This document shows positions 33,768 to 43,189 of a stretch of 64,000 bases of DNA, one piece after another (positions within the stretch are counted from its first letter, which is position 1; every line of letters begins with the position of its first letter). The stretch lies in NCBI RefSeq assembly GCF_025699125.1, contig NZ_JAILWC010000001.1, forward strand, positions 538,204 through 602,203, in the 5' to 3' direction. Made by a program: the position numbers and the translations under genes. The notes beneath the pieces were generated by a model that ran no database searches, was not told where the DNA came from, and was given only the letters and a program-made list of their open reading frames with translations. The stretch comes from Nitrosopumilus sp. (GTDB taxonomy: Archaea; Thermoproteota; Nitrososphaeria; Nitrososphaerales; Nitrosopumilaceae).

Positions 33768-35167
33768 TTGGATTAGAAATACATTGCCAATTAACGAATT
33801 TGCAAAGCAAATTGTTTTGTTCATGTAAAGCAAACTATCGTGAATTTGAAATAAATGAAAACATTTGTCCTATTTGTATTGGATTGCCGGGAAGTTTGCC
33901 TAGATTAAATAAAGAAGCCGTAAAAAAAGCAACAACTATTGCGATGGCATTAAGCTGTACCACTCCTGAAAAAATTGCTTTTTTTAGGAAAAATTATTTT
34001 TATCCGGATTTACCTAAAAACTTCCAAATAACTCAACTCAACATTTATGGAGATACAAGCGTTGGAGGACATGGTTCCATCACGGTAGGAAATAAAAAAA
34101 TCAGAATCACTCGAATACAGTTAGAAGAAGATCCGGGCAGGCTCGTTTATGAGGGAAGCTCATCAAAAAATATGATCACACTTGTGGATTACAATCGTGC
34201 GGGTACGCCATTAGTTGAAATTGTAACAGAACCTGATTTTGAAACTCCAAAAGAAGTAAGAGACTTTCTAAACATATTGTCAGATTTGCTTGAAAATCTG
34301 GGAGTTTCAGATCCTAGTTTAGAAGGAGCAATGAGAGCAGATGCAAATGTTTCAATTAAAGGTGGCAAAAAAGTGGAAATAAAAAATATTGGTTCATTTC
34401 ATGATTTAGAAAAAGCTGTTCATTTTGAAATCACCCGTCAAGAAAGTTTGAATTCCCGTGATATTCCCATCATTCAAGAAACACGCCATTGGGATGATAA
34501 GAGAAAAATTACTGTATCTGCACGTTCTAAAGAAGAAGAACATGATTATCGTTATTTTCTAGAAGGAGACATCCCGTGGATTAAAATCGATACTGCAATC
34601 TTGGAAGAATTGAAATCAGAAATGCCTGAAAGCATAATCTCTAAAAAAGAAAGATATGTTTCAAAATACAATATCCCTGCCCAGGTGGCAGATGTTTTAT
34701 CTTCGGATAAATTTTATTCAGATTTATTTGAAAAAGCACATACCGAAAAAAATGCTAAAGAAATTGCAAATATTATCACTACTGATTTGATGGGGTTAGT
34801 AGATACAAGAGAGAAACGGGAATCATCAAAACTTACTTCAACACATTTACGAGAACTAGCAGATTCAATACAATCAGGTAAAATTTCAAGAAATTCTTCT
34901 AAAAACGCATTACAAGAAATTGTAAAAAGTGGAAAAGATTTATCTGTAATTATTTCAGAATTAGATCTTGGAAATGTTTCTGATGCTTCGGAATTGATTG
35001 CCATTATTCAACAGGTACTTTCTGAAGAGCCTCAAGCAATAGAACAAATAAAATTAAATCCTCAAGCAATTAATTTTCTCGTGGGAAAAGTAATGCAAAA
35101 AACAAAAGGGAAAGCAGATCCAATTTTGACATTGGATTTGTTGAAAAAACAAATTGGTAGTTCATGA
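33764..35167 (+). CDS. gatB: Asp/Glu-tRNA amidotransferase subunit B
   Basis: A 467-residue GatB, the kinase/transamidase subunit. It begins MIGLEIHCQLTNLQSKLFCS, has the zinc ligands CSCK and CPIC, the conserved RKNYFYPDLPKNFQITQ, and a C-terminal YqeY-like helical tail that binds tRNA. Overlaps gatA and the next small gene by four bases each. Confidence 0.96.
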   Translation: MIGLEIHCQLTNLQSKLFCSCKANYREFEINENICPICIGLPGSLPRLNKEAVKKATTIAMALSCTTPEKIAFFRKNYFYPDLPKNFQITQLNIYGDTSVGGHGSITVGNKKIRITRIQLEEDPGRLVYEGSSSKNMITLVDYNRAGTPLVEIVTEPDFETPKEVRDFLNILSDLLENLGVSDPSLEGAMRADANVSIKGGKKVEIKNIGSFHDLEKAVHFEITRQESLNSRDIPIIQETRHWDDKRKITVSARSKEEEHDYRYFLEGDIPWIKIDTAILEELKSEMPESIISKKERYVSKYNIPAQVADVLSSDKFYSDLFEKAHTEKNAKEIANIITTDLMGLVDTREKRESSKLTSTHLRELADSIQSGKISRNSSKNALQEIVKSGKDLSVIISELDLGNVSDASELIAIIQQVLSEEPQAIEQIKLNPQAINFLVGKVMQKTKGKADPILTLDLLKKQIGSS

Positions 35168-35427
35168 CAGAATTATCCTTGACAGATATTGAATTTATCA
35201 AAATTCTTGCAAATTCTGACGCATCCATCCTTCAAATCGGCATGAATAATGCAACTAGAAAGAGATTAGATGAGCAAATAGGCGTAATTTTGAGAGAATA
35301 TTATCGGGAAAATACGATGAATCTAAAAACTGGATGGACTGAAAAGTTTCTAAAAGCAGGAATCAATGAAGATGATGGAAAATCGGCCCTGGCATGTGCT
35401 AGACGACTTGGATTGGACATATCATAA
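35164..35427 (+). CDS. hypothetical protein coupled to gatB
   Basis: An 87-residue helical protein (SLTDIEFIKILANSDASILQ; later SALACARRLGLDIS). Not recognised. The 4-base overlap with gatB places it in the aspS-gatCAB operon; a role with the tRNA-dependent amidotransferase is possible from position alone. Confidence 0.6.
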   Translation: MTELSLTDIEFIKILANSDASILQIGMNNATRKRLDEQIGVILREYYRENTMNLKTGWTEKFLKAGINEDDGKSALACARRLGLDIS

Positions 35428-35473
35428 ATCAAAAAATCTTTTTACATCCTTTTAGTTTTCATAAAATTGAGTA

Positions 35474-37399
35474 TTGTCCAATTTTGAATTTACCCCAACT
35501 GAAAAACAAATTCGTGAATCAAATATTTTTCAATTCATGAAAAAACACAATATCTCTTCCTTAGACGATTTATCTCATAAGGCCAAAGATAATTTAGAGT
35601 GGTATTGGGAATCTGTTGATAAAGACATAGGAATTGTTTGGGATGAACCTTATACAAAAACTCTCGATATGTCAAAGGGTATTGCATGGTCGAAATGGTT
35701 TGTAGGTGGAAAAACAAACATTTACAAATCGTCCGTAGAAAAATTTGCAAAATCAAATCCACAAAAAATAGCATATTATTTTGAATCAGAAGATGGTCGA
35801 ACATCAAAAATTACTTATTCAGAATTGGATTCTAAAGTATCTAAACTTGCTAATGCTCTAAAATCATTTGGCATAAAAAAAGGAGATGTTATTGCAATTT
35901 ATCTTCCGATGATTGAAGAGGCAATACTGGCAATTCTTGCTGCTTCTAAGATTGGTGCAGTTCAAACAACTATTTTTTCAGGATACAGCTCACAATCATT
36001 ACATGTACGTTTGCAAGATTGTAAGGCAAAAATTCTATTCGTTTCAGACGGATTTCATCGAAAAGGGAAACCCATTTCTCAAAAACAAATAATGGAAAAT
36101 GCAGTAAAAAATACCAGTGTTGAAAAAATCATAGTTGTATCATACAAAGGGATTGACAAATATATTGAATCTGAAAATACTATTTCATTCAAAAAAATCG
36201 TGTCTGATAAGACGGACTTGTGTGATACTATGGTAATGGATTCAGAAGATCCTTTGTTTATATTATATACTTCAGGCACTACGGGTAATCCCAAAGGTGT
36301 AATTCACAGTCATGGAGGTTTCTCAGTATTTGCGGGTCATCAATCTGCCTATCTGATTGATACGCATGAAAATGATATTTTGTTTTGGCCTGCAGATATA
36401 GGCTGGATCACAGGTCTCGTATGGAATGTTTATGGACTTTTGATCATGGGGGCGAGTGCTGTAATTTATGACGGCGCACTTGATTTTCCAACATCTGATA
36501 GAATTTGGAAAATGATGTCAGATTACAATGCGACTATCTTTGGAATATCCCCAACTGCTGTTAGATTGTTTAAAAAAAATAATGTAGAACCGTTGAAATC
36601 ACATTCATTAGATAAAATCAAAAATATTCCTACTACGGGTGAGCCTCTTGATGAAGATTCGTGGTGGTGGTTGTTTGAAAAAGTTGGCAATAAAAAAATT
36701 CCTATCATGAATTTATCTGGAGGAACTGAAATTGGTGGTGCAATGTTGTCAGTATTTCCAGGAATGAAATTAAAACCATCTAGTGTGGGAATTCCAGTTC
36801 CCGGAATGGATATTGATGTTTTTGATGACGATGGTAATTCTGTAAAGGGAGAAAACGGATATTTGGTTATCAAATCACCTTGGCCCGCAATGACTCGAGG
36901 TTTGTTAAATGATGATGTTAAATATCTTGAAACATACTGGTCTAGATTTGAAAATATCTGGTTTCATGGAGATTATGTCTATGTAGATGAAGATAATTTA
37001 TGGTATATGCGTGGAAGAACCGATGATGTGATTAATGTATCTGGCCATCGTATGAGCACAGTGGAAATTGAACACACAGTAATCTCACATGATAATATTT
37101 CAGATGCGGCTTCAATTGCAATTCCGGACGAACTTACTGGGGAGGCCATCGTTGTATTCGTTGTTACAGATAAAACACCCAACATAGATTTCGAATCAGA
37201 AATTTCAAACTATATTTCTGAAAAAATAGGGAAAGTTGCAAAACCAAAATATATTTTCAGGTTAACTGAATTGCCAAAAACCAGAACAGGTAAAATTATG
37301 CGAAGACTGTTGAAATCAAAATTGTTGGGAAAGGAACTGGGAGATTTATCATCACTTGAAAATCCTCATGTTTTAGATGAAATTCGTGAATTAGGTTGA
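35474..37399 (+). CDS. AMP-forming acyl-CoA synthetase (acetyl-CoA synthetase-like)
   Basis: A 641-residue ANL-superfamily enzyme, TTG start. The P-loop is LFILYTSGTTGNPKGVIH, the substrate region has FWPADIGWITGLVW, the hinge is WYMRGRTDDVINVSGHR, and the catalytic Lys is in LPKTRTGKIMRRLL. Length and the N-terminal ACS_N-like segment (AWSKWFVGGKTNIYKSSVEK) match acetyl/propionyl-CoA synthetases. Possible substrates are acetate, propionate or 3-hydroxypropionate; the hydroxypropionate/hydroxybutyrate steps in Nitrosopumilus are known to use ADP-forming synthetases, so this one is probably for acetate or propionate salvage. Confidence 0.9.
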   Translation: MSNFEFTPTEKQIRESNIFQFMKKHNISSLDDLSHKAKDNLEWYWESVDKDIGIVWDEPYTKTLDMSKGIAWSKWFVGGKTNIYKSSVEKFAKSNPQKIAYYFESEDGRTSKITYSELDSKVSKLANALKSFGIKKGDVIAIYLPMIEEAILAILAASKIGAVQTTIFSGYSSQSLHVRLQDCKAKILFVSDGFHRKGKPISQKQIMENAVKNTSVEKIIVVSYKGIDKYIESENTISFKKIVSDKTDLCDTMVMDSEDPLFILYTSGTTGNPKGVIHSHGGFSVFAGHQSAYLIDTHENDILFWPADIGWITGLVWNVYGLLIMGASAVIYDGALDFPTSDRIWKMMSDYNATIFGISPTAVRLFKKNNVEPLKSHSLDKIKNIPTTGEPLDEDSWWWLFEKVGNKKIPIMNLSGGTEIGGAMLSVFPGMKLKPSSVGIPVPGMDIDVFDDDGNSVKGENGYLVIKSPWPAMTRGLLNDDVKYLETYWSRFENIWFHGDYVYVDEDNLWYMRGRTDDVINVSGHRMSTVEIEHTVISHDNISDAASIAIPDELTGEAIVVFVVTDKTPNIDFESEISNYISEKIGKVAKPKYIFRLTELPKTRTGKIMRRLLKSKLLGKELGDLSSLENPHVLDEIRELG

Positions 37400-37468
37400 T
37401 AAAATTCACACATTGATATTTTCTGATTAACGTTTTACACCTAAATCTGCATGTGAGAAAATTGATTA

Positions 37469-38827
37469 TTGAAATTTGTAGTTGATCAGCAGGTTAAAGA
37501 TATCGAGATGCCTGAAAATCTTAAATTAAACACATTTTTGCAGGAATTTCATTCTGATTGCCCTCATCCTGAATGCAGTTTTGGATTCTACGGTTTTGCT
37601 TTTGGACAATCGCCGTTCCCAGTACCTACATTAATCCAAGATGCATTAGTAAAAAATGCATGTAAGGGTGCATATGCACCGATATCAGGAATTCCAGAAT
37701 TACGTGATGCCATATCGAAGTATAACAAACATTATTTTGGAATGGATGTCTCAACTGAACGAATTCATGTCGGTCCTGGAACAAAAGAATTGATCTTTAA
37801 TTTATTGGAAATTTTGCATGGAACAGTAATTTTACCAACTCCTGCATGGCTAGGATATCTTCCACAAATTAGATATTTGAAGAAAAACTACCATATGTTA
37901 CCAACTAGATCAAATAAAAAAATATCTCCTACATCTCTAAAAAAACTAGCTTTACGATTACATGATAGACAAAAGATTCTGATTCTAAATAATCCGAATA
38001 ACCCTACTGGGTTACTTTATAATAAATTGGAACTGGAAGAAATTTCTGATGTGTGCAGAGAGCAAAATATCACGGTAATCTCTGACGAAATTTATGCACA
38101 AACAACATATGATTTTCCAAAATTTGTAAGCATGGGAAAAATTTACCCTGAAGGCACATTTGTAACAAACGGATTATCAAAATCTCATGCTGCAGGCGGA
38201 TATCGTTTAGGCTATGTGATTTTTCCTCAAGATACAGTAGATCTGAGTACCCAATTCAAAAAAATTCTTGCTACCGAATACACTGCAGTTTCAACCCCTA
38301 TTCAACATGCGGCAGTTGCAGGATTTGAAATAAGTAAAGAAATGGAAGAGTATTTTGAAGTTACTCGCAGCATTCATCAAATAATGGGAGAATACACATA
38401 CAATGGATTATCTTCTATTAAGGGGGTGACAGCTACAAAACCCGATGCGACATTCTATCTTTTAGCAGATTTTAATTATTACGCAGCTGATTTGGAAAAA
38501 TCAAAAATTCTTACATCTCAGAAATTATCTGAATCATTGATAGTACATCCCTACCATACAGCAATTGTGGGTGGAGATAGTCTAGTTTTGGAAAGAACTG
38601 ATTTTAGTGCAAGAATTGCTTATGTGGATTATAATGGTTCAGAAGTGTATCAAAATTATCTTGATAACAAACCAAAATCTAATTCTGAAAAAATAGCCTT
38701 TGTAGAGCATAATGCTCCAAAAGTTGTTGCAGGAATTGAAATGATTAAAACATTTTTTGACAATATTCAAACAACATCTGTGAGAGATTCACAATCTCAA
38801 AAAAATTCTATGATGACTCCCAACTAA
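37469..38827 (+). CDS. PLP-dependent aminotransferase, class I/II
   Basis: A 452-residue fold-type I aminotransferase, TTG start. ISGIPELRDAISKYNKHYFG, ILNNPNNPTG (substrate carboxylate/PLP Asn), ITVISDEIYAQ (PLP Asp) and VTNGLSKSHAAGGYRLGY (PLP Lys and Arg) are in family order. It has a CxxxxC-containing N-terminus (DCPHPECSFGF) not usual in AspAT. Amino-acid substrate cannot be told. Its end overlaps the convergent gene by four bases. Confidence 0.88.
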   Translation: MKFVVDQQVKDIEMPENLKLNTFLQEFHSDCPHPECSFGFYGFAFGQSPFPVPTLIQDALVKNACKGAYAPISGIPELRDAISKYNKHYFGMDVSTERIHVGPGTKELIFNLLEILHGTVILPTPAWLGYLPQIRYLKKNYHMLPTRSNKKISPTSLKKLALRLHDRQKILILNNPNNPTGLLYNKLELEEISDVCREQNITVISDEIYAQTTYDFPKFVSMGKIYPEGTFVTNGLSKSHAAGGYRLGYVIFPQDTVDLSTQFKKILATEYTAVSTPIQHAAVAGFEISKEMEEYFEVTRSIHQIMGEYTYNGLSSIKGVTATKPDATFYLLADFNYYAADLEKSKILTSQKLSESLIVHPYHTAIVGGDSLVLERTDFSARIAYVDYNGSEVYQNYLDNKPKSNSEKIAFVEHNAPKVVAGIEMIKTFFDNIQTTSVRDSQSQKNSMMTPN

Positions 38828-39792
38828 TCTAATTTTGATATTATCTGGTCATATTCATCTAAAGTGATTTCCCCTTTGACCAGTCTAGTTTGAAGGATAT
38901 CTTTTGGATTTAAACCAATTATTGGTTGAATAATTTTTTTTATTGTATTTTTATTGATTGAAATTTGTTTTGAATTGCCATCTACTTTTTTCTTGATTCC
39001 AATAACTGCTCCGAACAATATCCCCAATCCTGCAATAGCAAGAGAAACTTCTGCTATTTCCGAATTATTGCTAATTTGTTGTGAATCATGAACAATAGAT
39101 GACGCTTCAGCTTCTGGTATAATTTTTTTATCTACGAATTCTTGTACTGTAGAATTGATTTTGTTTTCTTTCCCTACTGCCTCTTCAATAGTTAACCCAG
39201 GATAGTTTCTATCAAACCATGATTTGTATAAAGCCTCGGTATAATATCGATCAATGTAATGTTGTGGATCTTTGTTTGGGTCAACAAAATCTGCAATTTT
39301 AGATTCTTCAACACTTGCATCAATAAGGGGCGTATCATCTATGGTGTTTTTGTTTTCTTCTTCAACGGGTGATTCTTCTTCCACATCAATATTTTTTTTT
39401 GCATCCTCTAAAATTATTGGTATGCCGTTTAATGAAACGTTAAAACTTGTTGTGATGCCTTTTGTCATGTTAAGAATGAATGCAGTTGCATTATACACTC
39501 CGTGTTCAGAAAAATTGTCATCAATTTTTATAATTTTGTCAAATGAGTAATCATGATTTATTGATGCTTGTGTAAGTTGAATGAATTCATCATCATGATC
39601 ACGAATAACAATTGTCACCAATCCCTTAGAATTCTTTTCAACATTTCCAGAAAATTTTATCTGATCTCCTTTGTAAACAGAATCTGGACTAACATTAATA
39701 TCGGTAACTTCTGCAAATATGGGGGAAATTGTAATTGCAATCATTAATGTAATTATTCCTGACAAGTATTTGATACTCCCAAGTATTCTCAT
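38824..39792 (-). CDS. exported Ig-like protein with SHOCT-like C-terminus
   Basis: A 322-residue protein: signal peptide (about 1-27), an Ig-like beta domain (VTDINVSPDSVYKGDQIKFS and following), an acidic linker, a helical stretch PQHYIDRYYTEALYKSWFD, a membrane helix (about 247-268), and a cytoplasmic end DILQTRLVKGEITLDEYDQ that matches the SHOCT motif. Topology would be domain outside, SHOCT inside. Function unknown; SHOCT often mediates oligomerisation. Confidence 0.65.
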   Translation of the reverse strand: MRILGSIKYLSGIITLMIAITISPIFAEVTDINVSPDSVYKGDQIKFSGNVEKNSKGLVTIVIRDHDDEFIQLTQASINHDYSFDKIIKIDDNFSEHGVYNATAFILNMTKGITTSFNVSLNGIPIILEDAKKNIDVEEESPVEEENKNTIDDTPLIDASVEESKIADFVDPNKDPQHYIDRYYTEALYKSWFDRNYPGLTIEEAVGKENKINSTVQEFVDKKIIPEAEASSIVHDSQQISNNSEIAEVSLAIAGLGILFGAVIGIKKKVDGNSKQISINKNTIKKIIQPIIGLNPKDILQTRLVKGEITLDEYDQIISKLD

Positions 39793-39888
39793 GAAAAATA
39801 GTATGTTTTTTTTAATTTAAAACGAACGTATTATTTATTCAGTTTTTTAATACGTAAAAGTTAAATGTAAAATTATTGTTTTTGAATT

Positions 39889-40269
39889 TTATTCCCATCT
39901 GCTATTAATTGTTAAATGATTTCTTCTTGTCTCGGATTCGATCTGTGCAATTTTATTTCTTATTTTATTCGATAGAATTTCTAATACTTCTTCTGTTCTA
40001 ACGGCGTTAAATTTGGTCGGTTTACTAAAAGTGGAGAAAACAACTCCTTTTCGTTGCAATGTGGATAATAATCTGTATGTTTCTGTTCTTGGAATGTTCA
40101 GAATTTTTGATATATTTGAAGCTGTTTCAATGCCATTTTTATTTAAAAACAAGAAAATTTTTGTTTCTTCAACTGTAAAATAATAATCTATAATCATTAG
40201 ATTTAGTTTGTTGATTGTATTTTCAATTCCTAAAGAGGAATGCGTTTTATTGGTATTAATCACATCCAT
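39889..40269 (-). CDS. TrmB-type HTH regulator (DNA-binding domain only)
   Basis: A 126-residue protein with a TrmB-like winged helix: VEETKIFLFLNKNGIETASN, ILNIPRTETYRLLSTLQRKG (recognition helix) and a wing. It is close in sequence to the N-terminal part of the regulator at 41523 (LKLPRTETYHLLSALQNKG) but lacks the sensor half. Target unknown. Confidence 0.82.
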   Translation of the reverse strand: MDVINTNKTHSSLGIENTINKLNLMIIDYYFTVEETKIFLFLNKNGIETASNISKILNIPRTETYRLLSTLQRKGVVFSTFSKPTKFNAVRTEEVLEILSNKIRNKIAQIESETRRNHLTINSRWE

Positions 40270-40345
40270 TAAGAATGTATGAAGATTTTTTAGACATTAA
40301 TGGAAGTATGTCATATTGTATTACATCATGTTTTATTCCTAAATA

Positions 40346-41038
40346 TCACATTCCCAGAAATGTGCCTAGAAGTATGTCGCCAAAAAACAATTGAATTAGA
40401 AATCCTCCTGTGATTAATGGGAGGTAAGGGATTCCTGGAGTAATCCAAGTGTCGGGTTTAGTACAAAACTCGTGGTTTTCTGCATGATGTAATTTCAAAT
40501 CTAACCTTTTTTTACCTTTTTTAGTTTTTTCTATTGAAAATCCAAATTTTGGATTTTTTGCTCTATACCCCATGAATATGGCAATAATTTTTTTTCCAGT
40601 TGTTTCATCAAATCCTTCAAAAATATTTTTCCCCTTTAGATGTGCTATCGTATTTCTCAAAACATTAACAATGAATGGAATAACAAACAATATGACTGCG
40701 TTGGATAACGTTGTAAATGGTGTGATTGGGTTTTCACTTAATGTTGCCATTGGCGCAATAATTGCTAATGCTATAAGTGCAAAAGCATCAGCACCACCAA
40801 ATAGACCTATTCTCCACATCAAAATTACAATTGGCGCAATAATTAATGCAAACCCTAATGTAAATAAATCAGACATTAAATCAGGGCTTAAAAATATGAG
40901 TAAAAACCCTACAATGCCAAATACGATCCAATAGTAATCATGTATTTCTCTTTTCCAAACATCGATAATTGATGCAACCACTAACATTATCAAAGCTAGA
41001 CCCATTCCTACAACATGATAGTCAGGGAGTAATTCCAT
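40346..41038 (-). CDS. prepilin/preflagellin peptidase, A24 family
   Basis: A 230-residue membrane protein with about six helices and the two catalytic aspartates of A24B peptidases: D26 in SIIDVWKREIHDYYW and D84 in the GxGD-like GGADAFAL. It cleaves class III signal peptides of archaeal pilins and archaellins (PibD/FlaK type). The stretch after about residue 130 (KKIIAIFMGYRAKNPKFGFS) is a cytoplasmic insertion common in the archaeal group. No pilin gene is adjacent. Confidence 0.88.
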   Translation of the reverse strand: MELLPDYHVVGMGLALIMLVVASIIDVWKREIHDYYWIVFGIVGFLLIFLSPDLMSDLFTLGFALIIAPIVILMWRIGLFGGADAFALIALAIIAPMATLSENPITPFTTLSNAVILFVIPFIVNVLRNTIAHLKGKNIFEGFDETTGKKIIAIFMGYRAKNPKFGFSIEKTKKGKKRLDLKLHHAENHEFCTKPDTWITPGIPYLPLITGGFLIQLFFGDILLGTFLGM

Positions 41039-41522
41039 CCATTAGATTTGCATATGATGAACTATATTTGAAATGAAATGAAAAAGTCTTTTCTTTTTGT
41101 CATATTTTTTAATGATTTTTTTAGTTAAACTATGGATTGATTTCAAGTGTCACTATAATTCCGTGTTAGGGGGGGAAACGTGTTGAATTATGGAGAATTT
41201 TTCTTATATGCTAATATGATATTACTAAAATTTGAGATAAAAGACACAAAAGTGAGATTGGAGTTATTTGTTATTTCATAAAATTCATGATATTTTTGTG
41301 TAACATTATATATGAATGCATTAGATAAATTCGGGCTAACAGATCAACTAAAAACCCATATTTTCCACAAAAATTAAGTGTATTTCTAAATTAAATCAAT
41401 ATTCATGCCTGGATATTTTTTATTTTGAGTTCAAAATAGATAAAAACGATCAAGCCGATCTAACAAATTTAGCTTTACTACAATATAGTTTAGTGTTTTC
41501 TTAATGAAGATCCTGAAAAAAG
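41039..41522. other. intergenic region, about 480 bases
   Basis: Long AT-rich interval between divergent genes. It contains a G7 run (about 41168) and a 32-codon ORF from TTG starting about 41182 (MNYGEFFLYANMILL) that is intact but unsupported. Most likely it holds promoters for the peptidase and for the TrmB-type regulator. Confidence 0.35.
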
Positions 41523-42371
41523 ATGGTAAAAGATACTCAAGAATCCGTATTTGATTCCGTTCCCGATTCCAAAATGTATGAATACAAACTATCTGTTGAA
41601 AAAGTTCAAACGGAGTTACTTCAATATGGGTTGACTTCTAATCAAAGTAAAGTTTTCATCTATCTTGGAAAATATGGTTCCAAAACTGCGCCCGAAGTGT
41701 GCAAATCTCTAAAATTACCAAGAACAGAAACATATCATTTACTTTCTGCATTACAAAATAAAGGAATTGTTTCTGCAACTTTTCAACATCCAATACAATT
41801 CACGGCATTACCATTAAACAAAGCAATATGGATATTAGTTAACGCAGAAAAAGAACGAGTAAAATCTCTTGAAAGAATGGAGCAAGGGTTATCAAAATTA
41901 TGGGACAATATACCTACGTTTAATTCAATAGATTCAGATGTGGAAGAAAAATTCCAGATGTTGCAGGGTTCTAACCAAATACATTCAAAAATTACTGAAA
42001 TGACAGATAGTCATAATGATGAATTTTTGATTTTAGGATCTGAAAAAGATTATCTTAAATTATATCATGGAGATTTTCTTGAATCTTTTGTTAAGTCAAA
42101 ACAAAAATTTAGATTGTTAAGCGGGTGTTCTGATAAAACTACATACATATTTGATGATTTAGAGAGAAAAAATATCAAAAAATTACATAACGACATAAAA
42201 AATCATCTGTGTTTTATCGTAAAAGATGACTTTGAAATGCTGTTTTTTACTAAAAATGCAATGTCTCCAGATGAACCATTTGCTATGTGGACAAACTCTA
42301 ATTCAATGGTATATGCAATGAAATTACTATTTGAATCGTTGTGGTCAAATTCTAAAAACATTCATTTGTAA
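41523..42371 (+). CDS. TrmB-family transcriptional regulator
   Basis: A 282-residue protein with an N-terminal winged helix (TSNQSKVFIYLGKYGSKTAP; LKLPRTETYHLLSALQNKG) and a C-terminal sensor-like domain (KITEMTDSHNDEFLILGSEK; MYAMKL region). TrmB proteins sense small molecules and repress or activate transport and metabolic genes. The KaiC-like gene follows after 80 bases on the same strand. Confidence 0.82.
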   Translation: MVKDTQESVFDSVPDSKMYEYKLSVEKVQTELLQYGLTSNQSKVFIYLGKYGSKTAPEVCKSLKLPRTETYHLLSALQNKGIVSATFQHPIQFTALPLNKAIWILVNAEKERVKSLERMEQGLSKLWDNIPTFNSIDSDVEEKFQMLQGSNQIHSKITEMTDSHNDEFLILGSEKDYLKLYHGDFLESFVKSKQKFRLLSGCSDKTTYIFDDLERKNIKKLHNDIKNHLCFIVKDDFEMLFFTKNAMSPDEPFAMWTNSNSMVYAMKLLFESLWSNSKNIHL

Positions 42372-42451
42372 AAACAACATTCTTGTTTTTTGTAAGACTT
42401 AAACTAGTACCCTTCTTTATATAGAAAATTTACGTTATTTTCTTTATTGAT

Positions 42452-43189
42452 ATGGATGCGACATACTCTAAAGTAAAGACAGGGATTCCTGGATTAGATT
42501 CGGTGATTTCTGGAGGAATGAAGTCGGGGCGCTCTGTGACAGTTTCTGGTCCTGCAGGAAGCGGAAAAACAACATTTGGCCTACAATTTCTCCATTCTGG
42601 CGCTAAAGATTTCGATGAACCAGGAGTTTATGTAACCATGTCTCAAAATATCCGAGAGATTAAAGATGATTGCAAATCATACGGTTGGGATTTTGACAAT
42701 CTCATTTCAGATGATAAAATTTTAATGGTTGACGCCAGACCCTTTAAAATTCAAGAGGAGTTAATTGGAAAAGATGATTCTCTTTATAGAGGAGAACAAT
42801 TGCCGTTTGAACATTTGACAAAATTAATTCTAAGTAGTATTAAACGCATTGAAGCAAAAAGAGTTGTAATCGATTCTGTCACTATTTTATCAATTCAATA
42901 TTCAGATAAATTTAGTATGAGGCAGGGATTGCAAGCAATGGTTCAGGCACTAGAAAATTTTGGTGTGACAAGTTTAATTTTATCTGAAAATTCAGATCAT
43001 TCTGAAATTCCTTTGGAATGGTTTGTAACTTCGGGAATTATTCAACTACGTCATACACGAACAGGTGATACAATGGAAAGAACTATCCAAATTACAAAAA
43101 TGAGAGGGATAAAACACAGTGAACAAATTCACCCAATTGAACTTGATGCTGACGGAATGCACTTATTGCATCCTCGATTATTACCTTAA
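42452..43189 (+). CDS. KaiC/RadA-like RecA-fold ATPase
   Basis: A 245-residue single-domain KaiC-like ATPase: Walker A SGPAGSGKTTFGLQF (about 33-40), Walker B RVVIDSVTILSI, and the C-terminal ERTIQITKMRGIKHSE that is typical of archaeal KaiC homologues (aKaiC). The catalytic Glu pair after the third strand of KaiC (FEE) is MSQ here, so kinase activity is doubtful. Archaeal relatives take part in signal transduction. It may act with the TrmB-type regulator before it. Confidence 0.85.
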   Translation: MDATYSKVKTGIPGLDSVISGGMKSGRSVTVSGPAGSGKTTFGLQFLHSGAKDFDEPGVYVTMSQNIREIKDDCKSYGWDFDNLISDDKILMVDARPFKIQEELIGKDDSLYRGEQLPFEHLTKLILSSIKRIEAKRVVIDSVTILSIQYSDKFSMRQGLQAMVQALENFGVTSLILSENSDHSEIPLEWFVTSGIIQLRHTRTGDTMERTIQITKMRGIKHSEQIHPIELDADGMHLLHPRLLP

